Below are positions 56,047 through 64,000 of a stretch of DNA of 64,000 bases, piece by piece; the first letter of the stretch is position 1, and each line of letters begins with the position of its first letter. Below the pieces are notes generated by a model. The model had not been told where the DNA came from. It searched no databases and worked only from the letters and a program-made list of their open reading frames with translations. Origin of the DNA: Geobacillus zalihae NBRC 101842 (lineage in GTDB: Bacteria > Bacillota > Bacilli > Bacillales > Anoxybacillaceae). The position numbers and the translations under genes are program-made. Location: contig NZ_BCPV01000010.1 in NCBI RefSeq assembly GCF_001544135.1, positions 1 through 64,000 of the forward strand. The letters are read 5' to 3'.

Positions 56047-58203
56047 TTACCCCGCAGGCTGGACGAGCACCCATGTGCCGATGCCGTCAAGCCGAAGCAT
56101 GCCGCGCGCTTGGCCAAAGGGCGTTGTCCCGCATCGCTGTCCGTCGCATACAACCGCCCACTCGCGCTCGTCGGGGAGCGCAATGGCTGTCTCTTTCTCC
56201 TCGTTATGATGCACGACGATGATGTCCTCCCAAGGCCCATAGACGTCGGCATCATGCAATCGGTAGGCGATGACCGACGGCGGCAGCGGCTCAAGAAACG
56301 TGAAATGACGCAGCACTTCCGCCTCCGTGGCGAGGCGAAATGCGCCATGCGCACGGCGAAGGGCGATCAATCCTTGAACGTAGCGGACGTCGTCTTCATA
56401 GCGGCTTTTCCGCTCCCAATCCAGCTGATTGACCGCATCCGGCGATCGGTAGCTGTTCCCATCGCCGCCTTTCGTCCGATAAAACTCTTGGCCGCTGTGC
56501 AAAAACGGAATGCCTTGCGCCAACAGAACGATCGCCGTCGCCAGCTTTTGCCGCTTCCTCCGGAGCCATTCCGGCTCATCATGGTTGGCCGCCTCCATCT
56601 TATCCCAAAACGTATGGTTGTCATGACATTCGACGTAATTGATTGACTGACGCGGGTGGCAAAACAGCCCGCCGAGCGCTCGCAAGCTCCCGGCAATGGC
56701 GAGCTTCACCTGTTCTCGCCCGCCTGGGTTGCCGAGGGCGAACCCACGGTCCGGCAAATGAAAGGTGCTCCCTTTCACCGCATCGCGAAACCGGTCATTG
56801 AAATAAGCGAAGCGCGGCAGCTGCTTGGCGTTGGCCATCGTCGCCTTTTGTTCCGGTGGAAGAGGCGTCGGCAAATCCCACCCTTCCCCATACACAAGGA
56901 TCGACGGATCGATGGCGTCGAGGGCATCGCGCACCGCTTTCATCGTCTCGATATCGTGCACGCCCATCAAATCAAAGCGGAACCCGTCAATGCCATATTC
57001 TTTCGCCCAAAATACAACCGAATCGACGATCCAGCGGCGCGCCATCCGCCGCTCCGAAGCGATGTCGTTGCCGACGCCGGTGCCGTTGGCCGGTTGGCCA
57101 TAGGCGTCGTAGCGGAAGTAATAGCCGGGAACGAGCTTCTCAAGCGGCGATTGCTCCCGATCGTAGACATGGTTGTAGACCGCATCCATCACGACGCGCA
57201 ATCCGTTTTCATGCAACGTGCGGATCGCCTGTTTCAACTCGATGATGCGCGCGTATGGATCCGCTGGATCGGTCGCATAACTCCCTTCCGGCGCATATAG
57301 ATGAAGGGGATTGTATCCCCAGTTGTAAGCCGCTTGTGGGTCGCGCTCATCGACGCCCGCAAAGTCCATAAACGGCATGAGCTGCACATGGGTGACGCCC
57401 AGCTCTTTGACATACGAAAGCCCGGTGGCCGTCCCGTTCGGCCCGCTCGTGTTCGTTTCGGCCAGCCCGAGATACTTCCCTTTATGGACGGCGCCGCTGT
57501 CCGGGTGGCTGGTAAAGTCGCGGATGCTCAGCTCATAAATGATGGCATCCGTCGGCGAACAGAGCGGCGGAAGCGGCAAAGAGGGCGGCGCCAGCTTCGT
57601 TTTCTCCCAGTCGATCACGACGCCGAATTCGCCATTGACCGAAACCGCGGTCGCATACGGGTCCACTGCCTCGCGCCATACGCGGTTGATGCAGGCGATA
57701 TACGTGTAACACGCTCGCTCCCAATCGCCGGGGACGGCGGCTGACCATACGCCGCGCTCGCCGCGCTCAAGCGGCACGCAATGAACCTCGCCGAGATGCG
57801 GATGAACAAGCTTGACGTTGACCGCGGTGGCAGTCGGCGCCCAGACGCGAAATACGGTCTGTTCTTTGAAATACTCCGCTCCTAACGGCCCATCATAGAA
57901 AAACCGATCATCAAATGCAGGAGTGCGCACAACGGCGCCGATTTGAACATCGGTCTCCTCCCCGCGGCAAGAACGCACCCAGTATGTCGCTCCAAACTCG
58001 AACGCGGATGCAAACCGGCACACATATTTCACCGTCTCCCCAACATCCTCGACGTGCTGCACGGACAGCGGAATCTCCTCGCCGCTCGGCGCCACGAGCG
58101 TAAACGGCGCCATTCCATCAAAGCCGAGCGATTTCGGCGCAAGCACAACGATTTGATCCATCTCGTCCAAATAGGCGGCAAACGTTCGGCTGATGTGAAG
58201 CAT
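56047..58203 (-). CDS. amyX: Type I pullulanase
   Basis: Cleaves alpha-1,6 branches of pullulan and limit dextrins. 718 residues, no signal peptide, so intracellular. N-terminal carbohydrate-binding-48-like region (about 110-200), the pullulanase signature YNWGYNP, catalytic Asp in GFRFDLMG, acid Glu in VYGEGWD and the third carboxylate in VECHDNHTFWD, then a beta-sandwich C-domain. GGGGTGAA precedes the ATG. Likely thermostable given the host; that is inference. Confidence 0.96.
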   Translation of the reverse strand: MLHISRTFAAYLDEMDQIVVLAPKSLGFDGMAPFTLVAPSGEEIPLSVQHVEDVGETVKYVCRFASAFEFGATYWVRSCRGEETDVQIGAVVRTPAFDDRFFYDGPLGAEYFKEQTVFRVWAPTATAVNVKLVHPHLGEVHCVPLERGERGVWSAAVPGDWERACYTYIACINRVWREAVDPYATAVSVNGEFGVVIDWEKTKLAPPSLPLPPLCSPTDAIIYELSIRDFTSHPDSGAVHKGKYLGLAETNTSGPNGTATGLSYVKELGVTHVQLMPFMDFAGVDERDPQAAYNWGYNPLHLYAPEGSYATDPADPYARIIELKQAIRTLHENGLRVVMDAVYNHVYDREQSPLEKLVPGYYFRYDAYGQPANGTGVGNDIASERRMARRWIVDSVVFWAKEYGIDGFRFDLMGVHDIETMKAVRDALDAIDPSILVYGEGWDLPTPLPPEQKATMANAKQLPRFAYFNDRFRDAVKGSTFHLPDRGFALGNPGGREQVKLAIAGSLRALGGLFCHPRQSINYVECHDNHTFWDKMEAANHDEPEWLRRKRQKLATAIVLLAQGIPFLHSGQEFYRTKGGDGNSYRSPDAVNQLDWERKSRYEDDVRYVQGLIALRRAHGAFRLATEAEVLRHFTFLEPLPPSVIAYRLHDADVYGPWEDIIVVHHNEEKETAIALPDEREWAVVCDGQRCGTTPFGQARGMLRLDGIGTWVLVQPAG

Positions 58204-58250
58204 GTGCGTTCACCCCTTTTTTCTCCGGTTAATACCATCATACGTAAAAG

Positions 58251-58287
58251 AAAAAGGGCGGTGCCAAATCATCGGCCGGTCGCCCTA
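58251..58287 (-). terminator. Intrinsic terminator of the ytlQ unit
   Basis: AGGGCG/CGCCCT stem with a 20-nt loop, then TTTTTCTTTT on the minus strand. Confidence 0.7.
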
Positions 58288-58304
58288 TCGATGCACAGAT
58301 GTTT

Positions 58305-59243
58305 CTATTGTTGCCCTTCCTCGCTGTTCATATTCTCGTCTTGCCGGCGGTCGTAAAAGCTGGCGCAATGGCGAAGCAGCGCCTCAGCCGCTTTCAGCTG
58401 CCCGTGCCGAAGCGGGAGAGCTGAGCGGCGCAGGCGGGAAAACCACTCGTCATAATTTCGCTTATCAATATAGCGGATAAACGGAAAAAGACCGCCGCTG
58501 TCAATGTAGCCGGAGCGGTTTAACAGCACGAGATGGATCGGCCAATCAACCCCATGTTTGCGAAAAATCTCCGAAACGATCTGCTCCGTCCGCCGCAGCG
58601 ACACGACCGGGTTGACCAGCCTCGTTTCGTTCGTTCCGGCTTGTTCCACCCAAAACCGGCCGGTTGACGCCATGACGATGTTATCCGGCCTTCCTTCGAC
58701 AAAGGCAATGCACCAGAGCGCGGATGGCGTCAACATCATCGTCTCCAGCTCCACCGGCGCCTTGCCGACCATCGCCACCGGCCGGTAAAAGCATAAATGC
58801 GTATCCGGAAACCGCTGCAAAAAATATTTCAACGTCTCATCGCCATACACGGCCTCATCGAGGGAGGAAACGTACATCATCGTGGAACTCGCCCATTTCA
58901 GCTGCAACTCGAACAACTCATCCAAAAACTGCTGTTTCAATTCCTCCAGAGTAGCCGCCGGACGAGCCATCGGCGCAAGAGAAAACGGCTCTTCTTCCGT
59001 AAGCGCGGCACGGCGGCGCCATCGTTTCGTCAGCCGTTCCCACCATGACGGTTTGTCAAGCCAAACATCCCACGTCTCGCCCGTTTCAAGCCATCCGCTG
59101 GCCTCAGCCGTTCGTTCGGCTTGCCACCGCGCTTTTGCCTGCTCCCATTGCCGCTGCTTGAGCCGGATGAACTCCGGCACATAATAGTACACATCCGTTT
59201 CGTAGCGGGAAATGCAATCCATGAGTTTAACGAGCTGACCCAT
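58305..59243 (-). CDS. ytlQ: YtlQ-like protein, possible NERD-type domain
   Basis: 312 residues, soluble. A Trp/Arg-rich N-terminal part (1-85) precedes a domain resembling the nuclease-related (NERD) pattern around TPSALWCIAFVEGRPDNIV and GRFWVEQ. Function is unknown. Position and neighbour (ytlP) match B. subtilis ytlQ. AGGTGA precedes the ATG. Starts 12 bp after the next gene upstream ends. Confidence 0.78.
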   Translation of the reverse strand: MGQLVKLMDCISRYETDVYYYVPEFIRLKQRQWEQAKARWQAERTAEASGWLETGETWDVWLDKPSWWERLTKRWRRRAALTEEEPFSLAPMARPAATLEELKQQFLDELFELQLKWASSTMMYVSSLDEAVYGDETLKYFLQRFPDTHLCFYRPVAMVGKAPVELETMMLTPSALWCIAFVEGRPDNIVMASTGRFWVEQAGTNETRLVNPVVSLRRTEQIVSEIFRKHGVDWPIHLVLLNRSGYIDSGGLFPFIRYIDKRNYDEWFSRLRRSALPLRHGQLKAAEALLRHCASFYDRRQDENMNSEEGQQ

Positions 59244-59254
59244 TGTTTCACCTG

Positions 59255-59833
59255 CTATTTCCGGCCATTCATCGGCGCGCCAAGCAACGGGAACACGGCG
59301 ATCGCTTCGTACTTTGGCGTCCGTTCCATATTCGTCCGATACAGCACGATCTCAGGCACCGAAAACACCACCTTGGCCGCGGCAAGCGAACGGAGGCGAT
59401 CCGGGCGAAACGGTTCGGCTCCCTGCCATTTGCGGGCGATCGTAATATGCGGGGCAAACGGACGCCGGTCCAAGGAAAACCCAAGCTTCATGCACGCTTC
59501 ATACACGTCGCGCCGCAATCCATTCAACGCTTCTTCCGTTTCGACTCCTTGCCAAAAAACGCGAGGCGCCGTCCGCTCTCCGAACGTCCCAAGCCCGGCA
59601 AGCGCGAGGGAAAACGGGGCGCTTTTGGCGGCGACGGCGGCCATCGCCTCGCACAGCGGCGCCATTTTTTTCGGCGGCACATCGCCTAAAAACGCGAGGG
59701 TGATATGATAGTCCTCTTCATGCACCCATGTGCGAAACGGCAGCGACGACGCCGCATCCCCCGAAAATCGGGCAATGGCTTGTTTCGCTTCAGACGTCAG
59801 CGGAACAGCGATAAAATAATGGCTTCGTTTCAC
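59255..59833 (-). CDS. thpR: RNA 2',3'-cyclic phosphodiesterase (2H family)
   Basis: 192 residues with the two HxTx motifs of the 2H phosphoesterases, HITL (43-46) and HITI (129-132). Opens 2',3'-cyclic phosphates on RNA ends; the ligase activity seen in relatives is secondary. The start is a GTG at 59833 with AGGTGA upstream. It overlaps the MFS gene by 4 bp. B. subtilis YtlP orthologue. Confidence 0.92.
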   Translation of the reverse strand: MKRSHYFIAVPLTSEAKQAIARFSGDAASSLPFRTWVHEEDYHITLAFLGDVPPKKMAPLCEAMAAVAAKSAPFSLALAGLGTFGERTAPRVFWQGVETEEALNGLRRDVYEACMKLGFSLDRRPFAPHITIARKWQGAEPFRPDRLRSLAAAKVVFSVPEIVLYRTNMERTPKYEAIAVFPLLGAPMNGRK

Positions 59834-61014
59834 TTCTCTTCACCTGCCGTTCGTTCTCGTTTTGCGAGCAAAAGGAGCACGAGCACACCCACGATCGTGC
59901 AGATGCTAAAAAACAAGTAGACAGCGCCGATTTGCCAACGCTCAAACAAATATCCGCCCACCAACGTGCAAAACCACGCGCCAAGGCCATTGCCGACCGC
60001 TGAGTATAACGCCACGGCCGTCGCCTGCACCCGCTCCGGCGCCAAGCGGCGCGCATATTGAAGCGCCGTCGGGATCGCCAGCCCGACCGAGCAGCCTTGG
60101 ACGACCGCCGTTGCATACACAAACCAAAGAGGCGGGTCGACCGCGTACGACAGCCAGCGAACCACGGAGATGAGCGCAGCCAATAGAAGAAGCCGCACCA
60201 TGCCGAAACGGCCGATGAGCCGATCCGCCGCTTTCATAAACGGCGCCTCGCTGCCGGCGGCAAACAAAAAGGCGAGGCCGATGCCAGTTAACGTCCCGCC
60301 CAACTCATGAATGAGCAGCCCGAAATACGAGTTATTGGCCAAAATCGGACCAAACAGCAAAAATGTTGCGACAAGCAGGAGCTGAAACGAGCGGACGGAC
60401 AGCAGCCCGCGCACATCCTGAAACGTCAACGCCCCCGGCGCCGCCATCGGGTAGCGCGGCAGGCGGGCGGCCAAAACAGACGCGGCCAACAGCGCCAACG
60501 AAAAGGCGTAAAAAATGACCGCAAACGCGACATGATCGGACAGCCATCCGACAACCAACACCGACGCGGCAAACCCGATCGAACCCCAAAGTCGAATCGC
60601 CCCGTAGTTTCCGCCCGAGCGGCGCACATGATGAAGGGCGATGCTGTCGGAGAGCGGAACGATCGCGCTTTGCGCCGCCGAAAGCAGCACGGTCAGGGCG
60701 ACGAACACCTGGTAGCTTCCGGCCAGCGAATAAAGAAGCCCAAACAGCGCTGTCACCCCGAGCGCCAGCGTCAACAGTTCGACCGGTTTGCGCGTATAAT
60801 CGGCCGCCGTGCCCCAAAGCGGCTGGGCCGCCATCGTCACGATCGGGGGAAGCGACATGATCCAGCCGATCGCCGCCCCCGAAAGGCGCGCCTCTTCCTG
60901 CAAATAGACGGACAAAAGCGGAAACAACGCGCCAAAAGCAAAAAAGATGAGAAAATAAAAGAGCGGAAACACCTGTTTTCGCACCGCCGCCTCCCGTTTG
61001 AACGCCGCTTCCAT
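59830..61014 (-). CDS. MFS transporter (LacY/PP permease-like)
   Basis: 394 residues with about 12 transmembrane helices and the MFS_1-like pattern (WGTAADYTRKP loop between TM2 and TM3). The substrate is unknown. The ATG at 61014 is preceded by GGGGGG; a TTG 21 bases earlier is less likely. Its end overlaps thpR by 4 bp, so the two and ytlQ form one unit. Confidence 0.88.
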   Translation of the reverse strand: MEAAFKREAAVRKQVFPLFYFLIFFAFGALFPLLSVYLQEEARLSGAAIGWIMSLPPIVTMAAQPLWGTAADYTRKPVELLTLALGVTALFGLLYSLAGSYQVFVALTVLLSAAQSAIVPLSDSIALHHVRRSGGNYGAIRLWGSIGFAASVLVVGWLSDHVAFAVIFYAFSLALLAASVLAARLPRYPMAAPGALTFQDVRGLLSVRSFQLLLVATFLLFGPILANNSYFGLLIHELGGTLTGIGLAFLFAAGSEAPFMKAADRLIGRFGMVRLLLLAALISVVRWLSYAVDPPLWFVYATAVVQGCSVGLAIPTALQYARRLAPERVQATAVALYSAVGNGLGAWFCTLVGGYLFERWQIGAVYLFFSICTIVGVLVLLLLAKRERTAGEEK

Positions 61015-61083
61015 CCCGTCCCCCCTTTCGTTCAAACAACGCCCGCCCCGCTCTCTTTTTTCGCCGGGGCGGCGGACCGCCGT

Positions 61084-62499
61084 TTATTTCGCCAGCTCGT
61101 AAATCGCCTGCGCGTAAATGGCTGTCGCTTTCACCAAATCGTCGATTTCGATATACTCATCTTTCTGGTGGGCGACATCCGGACGGCCCGGAAACAACGC
61201 GCCAAACGCCACCCCGGCGTTCAAGGCGCGGGCGTATGTGCCGCCGCCGATGGCCAAAAGCCGGGCCGGCTCGCCCGTCTGCTCTTCGTAGACGCGCTGA
61301 AGCGTGCGGACAAGCTCGTGGCTCGGATCGATATAATGAGGCTTCGTATCGCTGAAACGGCTGAGCGCGAATCCATGTTCAGCCGCGGCGCCAGCGAGCG
61401 TCCGGCGGATCGCCTCGCCGTCGGCCGTCACCGGATAGCGGATGTTCAGCCCAATCGTTCCGCCATGCTGCCGGTCATACGACAGCACCCCGACGTTGAC
61501 GGTCAAGTCGCCGCTTTGTTCGTCGCGATACGCAAGGCCAAGCCGCCGGCCGCGGGCATCGCCGAAAAAGGCGGAGGCCACAAACTGAATGAACGGCCGG
61601 CTTCGGCCATCGAGCGGAAGCGACGCCAAAAACTGCGCCAAATAGACGCCGGCGTTTTTGCCGCGCTCCGGCTCGGCGCCATGAGCGGACACCCCTTCCA
61701 ATTGAAAGACGACGTCCCCTTCGCTTTGCCTGATGCTCCCCTTTACGCCGCGCTCCCGGCAAAACTGTTCATAGAGGCCAAGCAGCTCCTCCGTCCGTCC
61801 CGCTCCTTCCACCACCGCTTCAGCCGCATCCGGCACCATATTGTAGCGGCGCCCAGCTTGGAATGAGGCAAGCGCGAGCCCTTCCGCCTCCGCCGATTCA
61901 GGCGGGCGGTACGACAAATCGGCGTCAATGATTCCTTTTTCGGCATGAATGATCGGAAAATCAGCATCCGGCGCAAATCCGACATCCGGCATTTCTTCAT
62001 GACGAAAATAGTGCTCTACGCACCGCCAGTCGCTTTCCTCATCGCCCCCGATGATAAGCCGCACCCGCTTGTCAAGCGGCAGCCCGAGGTCACGGATGAT
62101 TTTCATCGCGTAAAACGCCGCGACGGTCGGCCCTTTGTCATCGATCGCGCCGCGCCCGTAAAGGCGGCCATCGCGCACCTCAGCGGCAAACGGATCCATC
62201 GTCCAGCCGTCCCCAGGCGGCACGACGTCGATATGGCCGAGCACGCCGACAAGTTTCTCCCCATGCCCCATTTCGATATGCCCGGCAAACCCGTCCACAT
62301 TTTTGACGCGAAACCCTTCCTCCCGGCCGCGGCGAAGCATATGCTCAAGCGCCTCGGCCACCTTGGGCCCAAACGGCGCGCCCGGCTGCGCCTGCTGATC
62401 ATCGCGGACGCTCGGAATGCGGACAAGCGCTTGCACGTCGCGGACAAGATCGTCTTTTCGTTTCTTCGCTTCGTTCATCCAGTCGATGTTCAACGCCAT
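61084..62499 (-). CDS. pepV: Dipeptidase PepV
   Basis: M20 metallopeptidase, 471 residues. Metal ligands appear in [22 protein letters not shown] and GGDEESDW, in the order of the PepV group. It hydrolyses dipeptides, often with unusual N-terminal residues. AAGGAAAG precedes the ATG. A weak GCCCCG/CGGGGC hairpin lies just after the stop (61048-61080). Confidence 0.95.
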   Translation of the reverse strand: MALNIDWMNEAKKRKDDLVRDVQALVRIPSVRDDQQAQPGAPFGPKVAEALEHMLRRGREEGFRVKNVDGFAGHIEMGHGEKLVGVLGHIDVVPPGDGWTMDPFAAEVRDGRLYGRGAIDDKGPTVAAFYAMKIIRDLGLPLDKRVRLIIGGDEESDWRCVEHYFRHEEMPDVGFAPDADFPIIHAEKGIIDADLSYRPPESAEAEGLALASFQAGRRYNMVPDAAEAVVEGAGRTEELLGLYEQFCRERGVKGSIRQSEGDVVFQLEGVSAHGAEPERGKNAGVYLAQFLASLPLDGRSRPFIQFVASAFFGDARGRRLGLAYRDEQSGDLTVNVGVLSYDRQHGGTIGLNIRYPVTADGEAIRRTLAGAAAEHGFALSRFSDTKPHYIDPSHELVRTLQRVYEEQTGEPARLLAIGGGTYARALNAGVAFGALFPGRPDVAHQKDEYIEIDDLVKATAIYAQAIYELAK

Positions 62500-62749
62500 T
62501 CTTCCTTTCCTTATTCAACACCCTTTGTTGCCAACGTATCATATCAAAAACAGGAAGTCAAAATGTTTCATTCGTTGCAAATCGATTTCCGTTTCATGAC
62601 AAAATGTTGAAATTTTTCGTGAATAGAGGCAACCGGGTAGCATTTTCCCTCTCATTTCGTGTACAATGGTAGTAAACAGACAAAGACATCTCTCATCTGC
62701 TAGCGGTCGGTTGTGCCATGCGAATGATGCTAAGATAGGGAGTGGTCTT

Positions 62750-62971
62750 TTGAAACCTTCAACACATCGGATGCTTACCCGCATCAAGTCCGTGTATATG
62801 TACATTAGCGAAAAAGGAACGGTTACGACCCAAGAGCTTGTTGATGAGTTCGGCACCACCCCACGAACGATCCAGCGCGACTTAAACGTGCTTATGTACA
62901 ACGATCTCGTTCGCAGCCCAAGCAAGGGCAAATGGACGACCACAAACAAAAAAGTGCGCATCTCTTCGTAA
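62750..62971 (+). CDS. ytzE: DeoR-type helix-turn-helix protein YtzE
   Basis: 73 residues. A single DNA-binding domain with the DeoR-type EKGTVTTQELVDEFG and TPRTIQRDL helices and no effector domain. The start is a TTG at 62750 with GGGAG at 7 nt, giving MKPSTHRM, the N-terminus expected of B. subtilis YtzE. A TACAAT -10 (62662-62667) lies upstream. Flanked by a 14-15 bp near-perfect inverted repeat. Confidence 0.9.
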   Translation: MKPSTHRMLTRIKSVYMYISEKGTVTTQELVDEFGTTPRTIQRDLNVLMYNDLVRSPSKGKWTTTNKKVRISS

Positions 62972-63051
62972 ACCCGGTGCCAATAGGGTAGGCAAGATGA
63001 GAGATGAACGCAAACCATTTTTCCACAGATGAATATCCACTATTTTTCCAT

Positions 63052-63083
63052 AAAAAAGGAACCGCGTCAGGTTCCTTTTTTTT
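63052..63083. terminator. Bidirectional terminator of ytzE and rsuA
   Basis: GGAACC/GGTTCC stem with a 6-nt loop, extended by A and T tracts on both sides. Confidence 0.85.
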
Positions 63084-63813
63084 CGTCCGTCTCTGGCCGG
63101 TATTGCTTCAACATGTCCACCTCTTCGTCCGTCAATTCCCGATACTCGCCGACGGCCAAATCCGGGTCAAGGGCGAGCGGCCCCATTTGAATTCGTTTTA
63201 AATAGACGACCCGCTTGCCGACCGCTTGGAACATCCGCTTCACTTGATGGAACTTCCCTTCGGTGATCGTTACCTCGACATCGGAACGAAGGCCGGATTT
63301 CAACACAACGAGCTTGGCCGGCTTTGTTTCATAGCCGTCATCAAGGACGACGCCGCGCTGAAACGCCGCGACATCCGCTTCCGTCACTTCCCCGTCCACG
63401 ACGGCAAAATACGTTTTCGGCACGTGTTTTTTCGGCGACAACAGCTGATGGGCGAGCTGGCCGTCATTCGTCAAGAGCAGCAGCCCTTCTGTATCTTTGT
63501 CAAGCCGCCCGACCGGAAACGGGGAAAATGCCCGGTCTTCTTCTTCAAGCAAATCGACGACCGTCTCTTCCACGGCATCTTCCGTCGCGGAAACGACCCC
63601 CGAAGGCTTATTCATCATCAAGTAAATGAATGGCTTGTACTCGACCGTTTCTCCCCAAACGGTCACGATTTGCTCATCCGGCCGCACTTTCGTTTTCGCA
63701 TCACGAACCGGCGCGCCGTCCACTTTCACCGCTCCGGACTTGAGCAGCTTTTTCACTTCCTTCCTCGTCCCATACCCCATATGGGCGAGCAGCTTGTCAA
63801 TGCGCAGCTCCAC
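63067..63813 (-). CDS. rsuA: 16S rRNA pseudouridine(516) synthase (RsuA)
   Basis: 248 residues: N-terminal S4 domain (LRIDKLLAHMGYGTRKEVKKL), then the RsuA-type catalytic motif GRLDKDTEGLLLLTNDG with the nucleophilic Asp, and EGKFHQVKRMF. The GTG at 63813 is placed by AGGAGGG at 6 nt. Modifies U516 of 16S rRNA during assembly. Confidence 0.94.
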   Translation of the reverse strand: MELRIDKLLAHMGYGTRKEVKKLLKSGAVKVDGAPVRDAKTKVRPDEQIVTVWGETVEYKPFIYLMMNKPSGVVSATEDAVEETVVDLLEEEDRAFSPFPVGRLDKDTEGLLLLTNDGQLAHQLLSPKKHVPKTYFAVVDGEVTEADVAAFQRGVVLDDGYETKPAKLVVLKSGLRSDVEVTITEGKFHQVKRMFQAVGKRVVYLKRIQMGPLALDPDLAVGEYRELTDEEVDMLKQYRPETDEKKGT

Positions 63814-63918
63814 AAATCTCCCTCCTAAAAATATGGCCTTCATTAGGCGTTCATCTAGTCCGCTTCCGCCTTCCCCCCATACACTGTGAAGGAAACATCA
63901 AGAAGGGGGATTTGCCGA

Positions 63919-64000
63919 TGAATGAATATTACTATTATGTCCCAACGTTGGATGATTACCGTCAACAGCCGCCAGCCAGCCAATTTTGGCCCGGATACCC
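63919..64000 (+). CDS. Start of an unknown Tyr/Pro-rich protein (truncated by window end)
   Basis: An ATG with AAGGGGG 6-7 nt upstream opens a frame that stays open to the last base (27 codons). It begins MNEYYYYVPTLDDYRQQ and continues with Pro, Trp and Tyr residues. The composition is unlike a cytoplasmic enzyme; surface or spore-associated would fit, but nothing here proves it. The gene is cut off by the edge of the window. Confidence 0.55.

Noticed and set aside
60307-61866. 519-codon open frame on the plus strand
   Set aside because: It is the antisense shadow of the MFS transporter and pepV; Arg/His/Gln-rich with no motif. GC-rich third positions in the real genes keep the opposite frame open.

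Overview
The window is chromosomal DNA of a thermophilic Bacillaceae, most probably Geobacillus or a close relative. GC is moderately high, ribosome binding sites are strong AAGGAGG types, and the gene order from ackA to rsuA follows the Bacillus subtilis ackA-ytxK-tpx ... rpsD-tyrS-acsA-acuABC-ccpA-aroA-murC-sftA ... pepV-ytzE block almost gene for gene. sspA, ytfJ/gerW and a sigma-G promoter show a spore former. This identification rests on recognising the genes, not on a database search.

Region 1 (85-13549, all on the minus strand) is a 13-gene catabolic cluster that interrupts the conserved order downstream of ackA. In transcription order it has two SCP2-like proteins, an acyl-CoA ligase, two adjacent acyl-CoA dehydrogenases, enoyl-CoA hydratase, an SDR dehydrogenase, thiolase, a UbiB/ABC1 kinase-like membrane protein, a small unknown protein, a zinc alcohol dehydrogenase, a third SCP2-like protein and an aldehyde dehydrogenase. 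Together these could take a long or bulky alcohol through aldehyde, acid and acyl-CoA to acetyl-CoA. Only one of the two dehydrogenases keeps the catalytic glutamate, which suggests a heteromeric enzyme of the kind known from steroid catabolism.

Region 2 (13835-31077) is core genome. It holds ackA with a cre box at an activating position, ytxK, tpx, ytfJ-ytfI, yteJ-sppA, a NAD kinase, an acyl-CoA synthetase, sspA, thiI-iscS, ezrA, hisJ, a free methionine sulfoxide reductase and a GAF/GGDEF protein. Two points stand out. A 15-bp perfect inverted repeat spans the sspA promoter and start codon and could silence read-through mRNA. A 218-bp element between iscS and ezrA looks like a protein-less IS200/IS605 relative carrying an omega/reRNA-like scaffold.

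Region 3 (31100-43863) holds rpsD with a structured leader, tyrS with a Tyr T-box, a class A penicillin-binding protein, and the acetate-use locus: acsA, divergent acuABC and ccpA. acsA has a cre-like box over its predicted start site. AcuA and AcuC reversibly acetylate AcsA, and CcpA ties acetate overflow (ackA) and re-use (acsA) to carbon status. aroA (DAHP synthase/chorismate mutase) follows.

Region 4 (43861-64000) holds ytxJHG, murC, sftA, ytpR, ytpQ, a DUF84 NTPase, ytoP, ytzB, ytnP, trmB, ytzH, ytmP, a type I pullulanase (amyX), ytlQ, thpR, an MFS transporter, pepV, ytzE, rsuA, and the first codons of an unknown ORF that runs off the end. No tRNA, rRNA, CRISPR array, prophage or intact transposase was seen.
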